A stretch of 64,000 bases of DNA from an uncultured Oscillibacter sp. (lineage in GTDB: Bacteria; Bacillota; Clostridia; Oscillospirales; Oscillospiraceae). Location: positions 1 through 64,000 of the forward strand of contig CAJKKQ010000014.1 of assembly GCA_905200545.1 (NCBI GenBank), in the 5' to 3' direction. The stretch's first letter is position 1; each line of letters starts with the position of its first letter. The position numbers and the translations under genes are program-made. Positions 45,547 to 53,709 of the stretch are shown one piece after another. The notes beneath the pieces were generated by a model, which worked only from the letters and a program-made list of their open reading frames with translations, did not search any database and was not told the DNA's origin.

Positions 45547-46562
45547 AACTCATCAAAACCGAGGATGCCGTGGGCCATGTGCTCTGCCACGACCTCACCC
45601 AAATTATCAAAGATCAGTACAAGGACGCCCGGTTCCGCAAGGGCCATGTGGTGACACAGGAGGATATCCCGGTGCTGCTCTCCATGGGCAAGGAGCACCT
45701 GTACGTCTGGGAGATGACGCCGGGAATGCTCCACGAAAATGACGCTGCCGAGCGGCTGTATGCCCTGTGCGTGGGCGACCACATGGACCGCAGCGAGGTG
45801 AAAGAGGGCAAGATCGAGCTGAAAGCCGCCTGTGACGGCTTGTTTCGGGTAAATTCCGAAAAGCTGATGGCCGTCAATTCCATTGAGGACATCATGATCG
45901 CCACCCGGAAGGGCGGAACCGCCGTCCGCAAGGGCGACAAGCTGGCAGGCATGCGGGTGATCCCCCTCATCATCCCGGAGGAGAAGCTGCAAGCGGCGGA
46001 GCAGGCCGCCGGGTACACGCCCCTGCTGGAGCTCAAGCCCTGGGTACGGCGCACTGCTGCCATCGTGGCTACCGGCAGTGAGGTGAAAAAGGGTCTCATT
46101 CAGGATACCTTCACCCCGGTGGTGAAGGACAAGCTTGCATTTTACGGCATCGAGACCCTCTCTGTCTCCTACTCCGGCGACGGGGTGGAAAACGTGGCAA
46201 ATGCCATTGCGGAAGCCCGGGCCACCGGCGCCGATGTGATCCTCTGCACCGGGGGCATGAGCGTGGATCCCGATGACAACACTCCCGGTGGTATCAAGGA
46301 AAGCGGGGCAAAGATCATCACCTACGGCGCTCCGGTACTGCCCGGCGCTATGTTCCTGCTGGGCTACTACGACGACGGTACCCCTGTCATGGGCCTCCCC
46401 GGCTGCGTCATGTACGCCGGCGCCACCATCTTCGATCTGGTGCTGCCCTTTGTAGCAGCGGATGTGCCGGTGACCCGGCAACAGATCGTGGCTCTGGGCG
46501 AGGGCGGGCTGTGCCTGGGATGCAAGCCCTGCCACTGGCCGGAGTGCCCCTTCGGAAAATAA
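45543..46562 (+). CDS. Molybdopterin-binding protein, MoeA-like, with cysteine-rich tail
   Basis: 339 residues. The N-terminal 170 residues are a family-specific region (EDAVGHVLCHDLTQI at the start). The C-terminal molybdopterin-binding domain has AAIVATGSEVKKG, CTGGMSVDPDD and MGLPGCVMYAGATIFD. The tail CLGCKPCHWPECPFGK has four cysteines, which may bind a metal. Such stand-alone proteins accompany selenium-dependent molybdenum hydroxylase genes and probably handle molybdate insertion or cofactor transfer. Confidence 0.88.
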   Translation: MKLIKTEDAVGHVLCHDLTQIIKDQYKDARFRKGHVVTQEDIPVLLSMGKEHLYVWEMTPGMLHENDAAERLYALCVGDHMDRSEVKEGKIELKAACDGLFRVNSEKLMAVNSIEDIMIATRKGGTAVRKGDKLAGMRVIPLIIPEEKLQAAEQAAGYTPLLELKPWVRRTAAIVATGSEVKKGLIQDTFTPVVKDKLAFYGIETLSVSYSGDGVENVANAIAEARATGADVILCTGGMSVDPDDNTPGGIKESGAKIITYGAPVLPGAMFLLGYYDDGTPVMGLPGCVMYAGATIFDLVLPFVAADVPVTRQQIVALGEGGLCLGCKPCHWPECPFGK

Positions 46563-46623
46563 AGTGCGTTTGATATGCGCCGTATCTGCGGCGCATATCG
46601 TTCCCGCATCGTTATTCTCAAGT

Positions 46624-46637
46624 GAATATCACGTTAG
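46624..46637 (+). promoter_or_regulatory. Motif upstream of modA shared with the moaA leader
   Basis: GAATATCACGTTAG here and GAGTATCACGATAG at 43647-43660 agree at 12 of 14 positions, and the flanks also resemble each other. It could be the site of a molybdenum-responsive regulator, though its position relative to the two promoters differs. Confidence 0.35.
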
Positions 46638-46650
46638 TTCAACACCGCCC

Positions 46651-46679
46651 TTGCATTGGCGGACAGAACATATTATCAT
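46651..46679 (+). promoter_or_regulatory. Promoter of the modABC operon
   Basis: -35 TTGCAT (46651-46656), 17-base spacer, -10 TATCAT (46674-46679), ending about 20 bases before the modA ATG. Confidence 0.55.
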
Positions 46680-46697
46680 CAGAAAGGAAGATCCCCC

Positions 46698-47549
46698 ATG
46701 AAAAAAGCGCTGTCTTTACTGCTGGCCCTGTCCATGGTACTGGCCCTCACCGCCTGCGGATCCTCTGCACAGGAGGAAACCACGGAGCCTGCCGAAAAAG
46801 AGACCCAGGAGACCGCAGAGCCTGTGGAGCTGTATGTCTTCGCCGCCGCCTCCCTGGAAGAATCCCTGAACCAGGCCATTGCTGCCTATGAAGCGGCCAA
46901 TGAGGGCGTTACCATTGTGCCCACCTATGACTCCTCCGGCACCCTGAAGACCCAGATCCAGGAGGGAGCCGACTGCGATGTTTTCATCTCCGCCGCTCCC
47001 AAGCAGATGAACCAGCTGGATGCCCAGGGCGGTGAGGAGAATACCGAGGGGTTGGACTTCGTAGACAGCGCCACACGGCTGGATCTGCTGGAAAACAAAG
47101 TAACGCTGGCAGTTCCCGAGGGGAATCCCAAGGGGATCGAAACCTTTGACCAACTTGCGGAACTGCTCCAAAGCGGTGATGTGATGCTGGCCATGGGCAA
47201 CAGCGACGTCCCCGTAGGCCAGTACACCCAGAAGATCTTTGCCTACTACGGGATCGATGAAGCCGCCATTGCTGGCTGCATTACATACGGCTCCAACGTC
47301 AAGGAGGTCACCACTCAGGTAAGCGAAGGGGCAGTGGACTGCGGCATCATCTACGCCACCGACGCATTCTCCGCCGGCCTGACCGTGGTGGACGAAGCCA
47401 CCGCCGACATGTGCGGCCAAGTGATCTATCCTGCCGCCGTCATGAAGAACAGCGCCAATCCCGAGGCCGCCAAGGCGTTCCTGGACTTCCTCTCCACGGA
47501 TGAGGCCCTTGCCTGTTTTGAGGCCGTGGGCTTCTCTCCCCTGGTCTGA
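46698..47549 (+). CDS. modA: Molybdate ABC transporter, substrate-binding lipoprotein
   Basis: 283 residues from the ATG at 46698, with AGAAAGGAAG upstream. A lipoprotein signal ends at Cys20 (LTAC), followed by an acidic linker. The mature part begins ELYVFAAASLEESL and contains YDSSGTLKTQIQEGADCDVFISA, the molybdate/tungstate-binding ModA fold. It is anchored outside the membrane and hands molybdate to ModB. A strong hairpin follows before modB. Confidence 0.95.
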   Translation: MKKALSLLLALSMVLALTACGSSAQEETTEPAEKETQETAEPVELYVFAAASLEESLNQAIAAYEAANEGVTIVPTYDSSGTLKTQIQEGADCDVFISAAPKQMNQLDAQGGEENTEGLDFVDSATRLDLLENKVTLAVPEGNPKGIETFDQLAELLQSGDVMLAMGNSDVPVGQYTQKIFAYYGIDEAAIAGCITYGSNVKEVTTQVSEGAVDCGIIYATDAFSAGLTVVDEATADMCGQVIYPAAVMKNSANPEAAKAFLDFLSTDEALACFEAVGFSPLV

Positions 47550-47578
47550 GCCGCGGAATCCTAAACCTGCGTAATGAC

Positions 47579-47611
47579 CGGGGAGCGGACACATCCTGTC
47601 CGCTCCCCGGT
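47579..47611 (+). other. Intercistronic hairpin between modA and modB
   Basis: A perfect 14-bp GC-rich stem (47579-47592 with 47598-47611) and no U-tract. It may protect the modA mRNA and give more ModA than ModBC, as often seen after binding-protein genes. Confidence 0.65.
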
Positions 47612-47667
47612 TCTCCGCATTGCTTTGCTAGGCAATCTTTCCCATTCCCTCTCAGGAGGTTCTGCGT

Positions 47668-48348
47668 ATGGACTGGTATCCCCTTTACAATTCGCTGCGT
47701 ATCGCCGCCATCTCTACGGTGGCTGTGTTCTTCCTGGGCATTTTTACGGCCTACTATATTGCCAAGCTTCCCCGTCTGGTAAAAGGCGTACTGGATGTGG
47801 TGCTGACGCTTCCGCTGGTACTGCCCCCCACAGTGGTAGGCTGGCTGCTGCTGATCCTGTTGGGGCCCAAGCGCCCCCTTGGTGCCTGGGTGCTGGAAAC
47901 CTTCGACATCAAACTGGTGATGACCTGGTGGTCTGCTATCTTTGCCACCGTGGTGGTGGCCTTTCCCCTGATGTACCGCACTGCCCGGGGCGCCTTTGAG
48001 AGTTTTGACCATACATTGGCGGAGGCCGGGCAAACCCTTGGCCTCTCCAATACCTATATCTTCTGGCGTATCCGGATGCCGGTGTGCCGCCAGGGCATCC
48101 TGGCAGGGACGGTGCTGGCCTTTGCCCGGGCCCTGGGCGAGTATGGAGCCACCTCCATGATCGCCGGATACACCCCCGGACGTACCGCCACCATCTCCAC
48201 TACCGTCTACCAACTCTGGCGCACCAACGACGACGCCGGCGCTCTGCGCTGGGTGCTGGTGAACATCGCCATCTCCGCCGTCTTTTTGCTGACGGTCAAT
48301 CTGTTGGAAAGCCGACAAAAGCGGAATGGAAAGGAGGTACGGGCCTGA
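47668..48348 (+). CDS. modB: Molybdate ABC transporter permease
   Basis: 226 residues with about five membrane helices. LPLVLPPTVVGWLLLILLG and the EAGQTLGLSNTYIFWRIRMP coupling loop, followed by ARALGEYGATSMIAG, are the ModB signatures. It forms the channel of the molybdate importer. The ATG at 47668 has AGGAGG upstream. Its stop shares one base with the modC start, so translation is coupled. Confidence 0.96.
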   Translation: MDWYPLYNSLRIAAISTVAVFFLGIFTAYYIAKLPRLVKGVLDVVLTLPLVLPPTVVGWLLLILLGPKRPLGAWVLETFDIKLVMTWWSAIFATVVVAFPLMYRTARGAFESFDHTLAEAGQTLGLSNTYIFWRIRMPVCRQGILAGTVLAFARALGEYGATSMIAGYTPGRTATISTTVYQLWRTNDDAGALRWVLVNIAISAVFLLTVNLLESRQKRNGKEVRA

Positions 48349-49385
48349 TGCTCCATGTGGATATCCGAAAAACACTGGGCGCGTTCCATCTGGAAGCCCG
48401 GTTTGACGCGGAAAACGAGGTCCTGGCCCTGCTGGGCGCTTCCGGCTGCGGGAAATCCGTGACCCTCAAGTGCATTGCCGGGATTCTGACCCCGGATGAG
48501 GGCCAGATCACTCTGGATGGCATTCCCCTCTTCGACAGCGCCGCCAAAATCGATCTTCCGCCCCAGCGGCGGCAAGTGGGCTATCTCTTTCAGCAGTATG
48601 CCCTTTTCCCCAACATGACGGTCCGGCAGAACATCGCGGTGGCAGTCCGGGAGAAATCCCGCCGCACAGCTGCCGTGACGGAACTGCTTCGCCGCATGGA
48701 GCTGGAGGCAGTGGCGGAGCTGCGGCCCCATCAGCTCTCCGGCGGCCAACAGCAGCGCTGCGCCCTGGCCCGGATCCTGGCATCAGAGCCTCGTACCATT
48801 TTGCTGGACGAGCCCTTCTCTGCCCTGGACAGCTACCTCAGACAGCAGCTGGAGTTGGAATTGGCGGACACCCTCTCCGCTTTTCCCGGCACCGTGGTGT
48901 GGGTCTCCCACGACCGGGGCGAGGTCTATCGCAACTGTAACCGGGTGTGTGTCATGGATCATGGCCGCACTCAGCTGCCGGCAGATACCGCCGATCTATT
49001 TGCCCATCCGTCCACGGAAGCTGCCGCCCGTCTCTCCGGATGTGAGAACTTTCTGGATGTTTTGCCGGGAAACGGCACCCTGGTCATTCCCCAGTGGGGT
49101 GTTACCCTCTCCTGCCCTGACGTTCCTCCCTCCGTGCGTCGTGCCGGTATCCGTGCCCGCCGGGTGATCCCATCGGAAGCAGGGGCTTTCAACGCCATTC
49201 CCTGCACCGTAGAGCGGGTAGTGGAGGATCTGACCGCCGCTGCCATACTGCTGCGGCCGGAAAATTCCGCCTCGGGTGCCCCCCTTCTGCGGATGGAACT
49301 GGACAGGACAGCATGGAGGACCATAGGGGCCCCATCCCGGCTTACCGTATCTGTTGCACCGGAAGATATTCTTTTATTTCAATAA
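48348..49385 (+). CDS. modC: Molybdate ABC transporter ATP-binding protein
   Basis: 345 residues from the ATG at 48348 (overlapping the modB stop), with AAGGAGG upstream. Walker A GASGCGKS is at residues 30-37, the signature LSGGQQQR and Walker B ILLDEP follow, and WVSHDRGE contains the switch histidine. The last 110 residues form a TOBE-like molybdate-binding regulatory domain. It powers molybdate import by ModAB. Confidence 0.95.
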   Translation: MLHVDIRKTLGAFHLEARFDAENEVLALLGASGCGKSVTLKCIAGILTPDEGQITLDGIPLFDSAAKIDLPPQRRQVGYLFQQYALFPNMTVRQNIAVAVREKSRRTAAVTELLRRMELEAVAELRPHQLSGGQQQRCALARILASEPRTILLDEPFSALDSYLRQQLELELADTLSAFPGTVVWVSHDRGEVYRNCNRVCVMDHGRTQLPADTADLFAHPSTEAAARLSGCENFLDVLPGNGTLVIPQWGVTLSCPDVPPSVRRAGIRARRVIPSEAGAFNAIPCTVERVVEDLTAAAILLRPENSASGAPLLRMELDRTAWRTIGAPSRLTVSVAPEDILLFQ

Positions 49386-49405
49386 CTGTAAAGGAGAATT
49401 ACCTT

Positions 49406-49903
49406 ATGTTCACAGCCGCCGTCATCACCGTCAGTGACCGCAGCTTTCGGGGAGAACGCCCCGACGCAGGCGGCCCTCTTGTCGCCGAAATACTCCAGTC
49501 CGCCGGGTATAAAATCCAGACCGCCCTGGTGGTACCGGATGAACAGATCCGTATCGAAGCCGCCCTGCGGGCACTGTGTGATGAGCATCCGGTGAATCTG
49601 ATCGTCACCACCGGCGGCACCGGCTTCTCTCCCCGGGACGTAACACCGGAAGCCACCCTGGCTGTGTGCCAGCGGCTGACACCGGGGATCCCGGAGGCCA
49701 TGCGCCATGCCTCCATGCAGATCACACCCCGGGGAATGCTCTCCAGGGCTCAGGCAGGTATCCGGGGCGGAACCCTGATCGTGAACCTTCCAGGATCCCC
49801 CAAAGCTGCCAAGGAGAATCTGGAGGCAGTCCTCCCCTCCTTGGCTCATGGCCTGGAGATGCTCTCCGGTGCCCCCGCTGACTGCGCCGCTCTCAAGGAC
49901 TGA
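49406..49903 (+). CDS. mogA: Molybdopterin adenylyltransferase (MogA/MoaB family)
   Basis: 165 residues from the ATG at 49406, preceded by AAGGAGAATTACCTT. TAAVITVSDRSFRGERPDAGGP and the TTGGTGFSPRDVTPEA segment define the family that adenylates molybdopterin before metal insertion. GGTLIVNLPGSPKAAKENL closes the domain. It is the last gene of the Mo block, 20 bases after modC. Choice between MogA and MoaB names is a convention; one such enzyme suffices here. Confidence 0.92.
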   Translation: MFTAAVITVSDRSFRGERPDAGGPLVAEILQSAGYKIQTALVVPDEQIRIEAALRALCDEHPVNLIVTTGGTGFSPRDVTPEATLAVCQRLTPGIPEAMRHASMQITPRGMLSRAQAGIRGGTLIVNLPGSPKAAKENLEAVLPSLAHGLEMLSGAPADCAALKD

Positions 49904-49955
49904 CCTGCTGCGAAGATGTCCCTCTCCTTTCCCGGTAGGTTTTGATGAAACATAC

Positions 49956-49989
49956 AAAAAGGACGCCTCAAATTGAGACGTCCTTTTTT
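49956..49989. terminator. Bidirectional terminator between mogA and the class A PBP gene
   Basis: A stem of AAAAAGGACG-CTCA with TGAG-CGTCCTTTTTT (one bulged position), with A and T runs on either side and convergent genes both sides. Confidence 0.85.
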
Positions 49990-49991
49990 CG

Positions 49992-52670
49992 TCAGGTTCC
50001 GCTGTTCCAGAATCCGCTCCACCAGTCATCCCCGGCATTGCCGGTATTTCCACCACCGGAGTTTCCGCCGCTGGAATTTCCACCGGTATTGCTTTCGGAG
50101 TTTCCGTTGTTGGAATCATCCATATTCTCGTCTCCGAATCCGCCGGAGGGATCATAGTTGGGATCATTGGGATCAATGGCGGGATTCTCTCCGTCCTCTG
50201 GATTCTCCGGTACCACAGTTTCCGAGGAGTGAACCGTGCAGCCAGTCTCCGCAAAGGCCTCCTCCACGGTGCTCAGCAGATACGCATCGTCATCCGCTTT
50301 GATATTGGGCCCGTAGTCCTCCCGGACGTGATCCAGAAATGCCCTCTGCACCACAGAGCTCTCCGGGCAGTACTCGCCGGCCAGGCAGTTGCCCTCCGTG
50401 CAGTAATCCCGCACCACGTGCATGGTACAGGTCTCGGTGGGCGCTGTTCCCGCCGCCACCGTCACCGTTTGGATCCGATCCTGCCGGGGATCCAGGGCGC
50501 AGGCTTCACCAGCCAGCATGCCGCTGTCCTTGCAGACTTGAACAGTAACCAGCCCGCTGGAAGGCGTTTCAAAATCCTTGTAGGGCAGGTCTTCATGGAC
50601 TTGCTGCATGATTTTTTTCCAGAGGGTGATAGCGGGGTTGCCGTTATAGCTGACCCGGGCATTGTACTGATAGCCCGTCCACACTGCCGCCACATAGTAA
50701 GGCGTGTAGCCCACGAAATAGCGGGTGTAGTTATCGTTGGTGGTACCGGTCTTACCGGCAATGGTCATGCCGCTGAAGTTTGCGCTGGAGCCGGTGCCGT
50801 TGGCCACAGCTCCCTTGAGCAACTTGTTCATGAAGTAGGCGGTGGTCTCCTTCATGGCCTCCTCACTCTGGGTCTCGTTCTCCAGAACCACATTGCCGTC
50901 CCGGTCCTCCACCCGGACATAGGTTCGGGGAGAGTTGTAGATTCCGCCGTTGGCAAAAGTGGAGTAGGCCGCTGCCATCTCCACGGTGGACAGGCCGTAG
51001 GTGAGGCCGCCCAGACCCAGAGGGCTCTCATTCATATCCTGGGCCACCAGCCCCAGATGCAGGTTCTCTGTGGCAAAGGCATAGGCCTCCGTTACGCCTA
51101 CCCGCTCCAGAGCCTGGATGGCCACCGTGTTGATGGACTTGGCCACACCGGTAGCCAAGGTGGTCATGCCCGTATAGGTGTTGGGGGAGTTTTTGGGCCA
51201 CGGCGTGCCGTTGAGCAGCCGGACAGGATAGTTATCAAAGGTGGAAGCCATGGTGATGGCCCCCGCGTCCAGTGCCGGGGCATATACCGTCACCGGCTTG
51301 ATGGAGGAGCCCGGCTGGCGCTTTTGCGTGGCATAGTTGGTAATGAGGTTGCCGGTCTTCTCCCCCATGTCGCCTACCAAGGCCACGATGTCACCGGTAT
51401 AGGGATCCATGATGGTGATGCCGGATCGGATGGGCTGACCATCCGAGGAGGTGAGGTTATTGAGGTTGCCCCGATCTTCATAGACAGACTCCGCGATCTC
51501 CTGGATCTCCGGGTCCAGGGTGGTGTAGATCTTATAGCCGCCGCTGTAGAGCAGCGTCCGGGCCTCGCCCTCGGAAATCCCTTTCACTTCCGCCAGATCC
51601 TTGGAGACATCCAGAATCACCTGGTCCACGAACCAGGAGTTGATGCCGCTGGCACCGGAGACCTCCGTTGTCAGACTTTCGGTGGAGGTGGTGCCGTCGG
51701 TAAACTGCAGGACCTCGTCCTTGGCCGCCTGGGCCTCCTCCTCCGTGAGGAAGGGTCCCCAGGTGCTGGAGTCCATATAGTCCCCCTCCAGGGTGGCGGG
51801 ACCCACCACTTCTTTGCTGCACATTTTGTCCAAGATCCGCTCCTGGCGCTCCTTGTTCAACTCCCGTGGGGTCTTGTACCGGATGGTGCCGTCATCCTGC
51901 TCCACTGGGACCTCAATGTCGGACATGGGTCCATACATGGAGGGGTTGTTGGTGATGGCGATGAGGCAGGCGCACTCCGCCGTGGTCAACTCACTGACAT
52001 CCTTTCCAAAGTAGAACTGGGCGGCCGTCTGCACGCCGTAGCAGTTCTTGCCCAGGTAAATATAGTTGAGATACAGCTCCAGAATGTCCTTCTTGCTGTA
52101 ATTCTTCTCAAACTCCAATGCCCGGAAGATCTCCCGGACCTTGCGATTGACGGTACCGGCATTGTCCAAGGTCATGTTCTTGAGCAGCTGCTGGGTGATG
52201 GTGGAACCGCCGAAGGTATCCCGCATGCCGATGAACATGTTCAGTGTGGCGCCGGCAGTCCGCTTCCAGTCTACGCCGTTATGCTCAAAGAACCGCTCAT
52301 CCTCGATGGCCACCACCGCCTGCCACAGGGCATCCGGCACATCCTCGATATCCACCCAGACGCGGTTCACTTCCCCGTAGAGGGTCTGATACTCCTTCCA
52401 CTCCTGGGTCTCCTTGTCCTGATAGTAGACAAAGGAGCTGTAGCTCATGTTGTAGTCGTCCGCGTTGACATACAGGGTGGGCGCCAGGGTGGTATTGACG
52501 TACTTCATAAAGATACCGGCGATGATGGCAGACGTGCACACCCCGATCAGCACCAATGTCCCCAAAACAAACAGCACCCGATGGCCTGCGCTGCTCCCCT
52601 GCCGCTTCTTTTTGGTCCCCTGCCGGTGGGGGGGCCGCTCAGGAATGGATTCCCGCTTTCCGTGCTCCAA
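49992..52670 (-). CDS. Class A penicillin-binding protein (bifunctional, PBP1A family)
   Basis: 892 residues, read from the TTG at 52670 because AAAGGAGGTG sits just upstream; a longer frame has no binding site. One membrane helix spans about residues 32-55. The glycosyltransferase domain has catalytic Glu123 (AIEDERFFEHNG) and TITQQL. The transpeptidase has Ser455-x-x-Lys458, Ser512-x-Asn and Lys640-Thr-Gly. The C-terminal 80 residues are Asn/Gly/Ser-rich and end in an aromatic WWSGFW motif. It polymerises and cross-links peptidoglycan. Confidence 0.94.
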   Translation of the reverse strand: MEHGKRESIPERPPHRQGTKKKRQGSSAGHRVLFVLGTLVLIGVCTSAIIAGIFMKYVNTTLAPTLYVNADDYNMSYSSFVYYQDKETQEWKEYQTLYGEVNRVWVDIEDVPDALWQAVVAIEDERFFEHNGVDWKRTAGATLNMFIGMRDTFGGSTITQQLLKNMTLDNAGTVNRKVREIFRALEFEKNYSKKDILELYLNYIYLGKNCYGVQTAAQFYFGKDVSELTTAECACLIAITNNPSMYGPMSDIEVPVEQDDGTIRYKTPRELNKERQERILDKMCSKEVVGPATLEGDYMDSSTWGPFLTEEEAQAAKDEVLQFTDGTTSTESLTTEVSGASGINSWFVDQVILDVSKDLAEVKGISEGEARTLLYSGGYKIYTTLDPEIQEIAESVYEDRGNLNNLTSSDGQPIRSGITIMDPYTGDIVALVGDMGEKTGNLITNYATQKRQPGSSIKPVTVYAPALDAGAITMASTFDNYPVRLLNGTPWPKNSPNTYTGMTTLATGVAKSINTVAIQALERVGVTEAYAFATENLHLGLVAQDMNESPLGLGGLTYGLSTVEMAAAYSTFANGGIYNSPRTYVRVEDRDGNVVLENETQSEEAMKETTAYFMNKLLKGAVANGTGSSANFSGMTIAGKTGTTNDNYTRYFVGYTPYYVAAVWTGYQYNARVSYNGNPAITLWKKIMQQVHEDLPYKDFETPSSGLVTVQVCKDSGMLAGEACALDPRQDRIQTVTVAAGTAPTETCTMHVVRDYCTEGNCLAGEYCPESSVVQRAFLDHVREDYGPNIKADDDAYLLSTVEEAFAETGCTVHSSETVVPENPEDGENPAIDPNDPNYDPSGGFGDENMDDSNNGNSESNTGGNSSGGNSGGGNTGNAGDDWWSGFWNSGT

Positions 52671-52764
52671 CTCAGGGCACCTCCTTTGCTCAGATTTTTG
52701 TAGGGGATTCTCCCCCGTTGCTGTGCCGTGCCGCCGCATGGCGCGTGGCCGCACGAATCCATAA

Positions 52765-52792
52765 TATCTACTATTCTAACATCCCGTGTCAA
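52765..52792 (-). promoter_or_regulatory. Probable promoter of the class A PBP gene
   Basis: Minus strand -35 TTGACA (52787-52792), 16-base spacer, -10 TAGATA (52765-52770). The rest of the roughly 300-base gap before the DUF1292 gene holds only that gene's promoter. Confidence 0.5.
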
Positions 52793-52912
52793 TATTGAAA
52801 AAGTCGTAATTCGTCAAGAAAAAGTTCCCTGTTCGCATGGGTTTCTTTGTTTTGGGCAGGATAATCCCGTCAGTTCCTTTGAGCTTTTCCGTATTTTCAA
52901 AACTTCCGGCCC

Positions 52913-52941
52913 TTGCAATCTTTCCGGAAGTCAGTTACAAT
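52913..52941 (+). promoter_or_regulatory. Promoter of the DUF1292 gene
   Basis: -35 TTGCAA (52913-52918), 17-base spacer, -10 TACAAT (52936-52941), about 30 bases before the ATG. Confidence 0.7.
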
Positions 52942-52973
52942 AATGCCAGCATACACGAAAGGAGCATGCGCAC

Positions 52974-53261
52974 ATGAGTGAGGAGTTCGGCCCCACTTTC
53001 CTGACAGTCACCGATGAGGACGGTCAGGAGATCGTTTTGGAATTCGTCTCCGCTCTGGAGTATAACGGGCAGCAGTATCAGGCGTTTTTCCCCGCTGAGA
53101 CCGAGGGCGAAGAAGAAGATCCGGACAGCGGTCTTGTGATTTTGAAGGTCATCCATGAAGACGGTGAGGATCTGCTTTCCACCCTGGACTCCGATGAGGA
53201 ACTGGATGCAGTCTATGAGCGCTTTATGGAAGAACTGTTCGACGAGGAAGACGATGGCTGA
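52974..53261 (+). CDS. DUF1292 family protein
   Basis: 95 residues, very acidic. FLTVTDEDGQEIVLEFVSALEYNGQQYQAFFP and the late ILKVIHEDGEDLLSTLDSDEELDAVYERFMEEL match DUF1292 (YrzB-like) small proteins of Firmicutes. These often occur near ruvX and a Fur-family gene; here the ruvX lies 10 kb away. Function is unknown. The gene ends about 50 bases before the 6S RNA and has its own promoter. Confidence 0.88.
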   Translation: MSEEFGPTFLTVTDEDGQEIVLEFVSALEYNGQQYQAFFPAETEGEEEDPDSGLVILKVIHEDGEDLLSTLDSDEELDAVYERFMEELFDEEDDG

Positions 53262-53275
53262 GAGCGCGGTTTCGA

Positions 53276-53304
53276 TTGCATTCCGCCGCTTTTTGTGATA
53301 CGTT
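53276..53304 (+). promoter_or_regulatory. Promoter of 6S RNA
   Basis: -35 TTGCAT (53276-53281), 17-base spacer, -10 TACGTT (53299-53304), placing the start at about 53311, where the closing stem begins. Confidence 0.55.
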
Positions 53305-53310
53305 GTAAAG

Positions 53311-53512
53311 GATCCCTGCGGGGTTCGTGATAGGTCTTTTTTTAACCCACATTTCGTTATAAGGGATGCCGGATCAGTCCGTGGTTCGCAGGCCTCCCGA
53401 CTGCCGTCTGCGGTTGGAAGTTGGAAGCGATAAAGCGGGCTGGAGGCGACCCACCTGGCCTTGAAGGTGCAGGTTATAACGAGTCCTACACGGCCGCTGC
53501 GGGGATCTTCCT
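53311..53512 (+). ncRNA. ssrS: 6S RNA (RNA polymerase-binding RNA)
   Basis: About 200 bases with no reading frame. The 5' part GATCCCTGCGGGGTTCG and the 3' part CGGCCGCTGCGGGGATC can close a terminal stem, as in 6S RNA. The inner 3' strand (CACCTGGCCTTGAAGGTGCAGG, given here as 53452-53473) resembles the E. coli region CACCUUGAACCAAGGGUUCAAGG, and a large central bubble would remain for sigma-70 polymerase. It has its own promoter and terminator. Identification is by resemblance, not by a covariance model. Confidence 0.72.
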
Positions 53513-53527
53513 GTATTGTCGGCACCG

Positions 53528-53558
53528 GCGGAGCAGAAAAACACTGCTCCGCTTTTTT
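53528..53558 (+). terminator. Terminator of 6S RNA
   Basis: A perfect 9-bp stem (53528-53536 with 53544-53552) followed by TTTTTT. Confidence 0.88.
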
Positions 53559-53615
53559 ACTGGCGTAATTTGCCCCAATCTCCGCCCCAGAACCGGAATT
53601 CCAGAGAATTTCCCC

Positions 53616-53644
53616 TTGCACATGCGGCGCTTTTCCATTATAAT
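53616..53644 (+). promoter_or_regulatory. Promoter of the parvulin-type foldase gene
   Basis: -35 TTGCAC (53616-53621), 17-base spacer, -10 TATAAT (53639-53644), about 65 bases before the ATG. Confidence 0.8.
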
Positions 53645-53709
53645 AAGCGAGTGCGTAATTACGGTTTCTTGCGAACCTTGCACCAATACTTGAGAGGACT
53701 GAAACACAA

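Noticed and set aside
46572..46599. Ten-bp hairpin after the moeA-like gene as terminator
   Set aside because: The stem GATATGCGCC/GGCGCATATC is perfect but no U-tract follows; it could be a terminator, a stabiliser or an operator, and the data do not decide.
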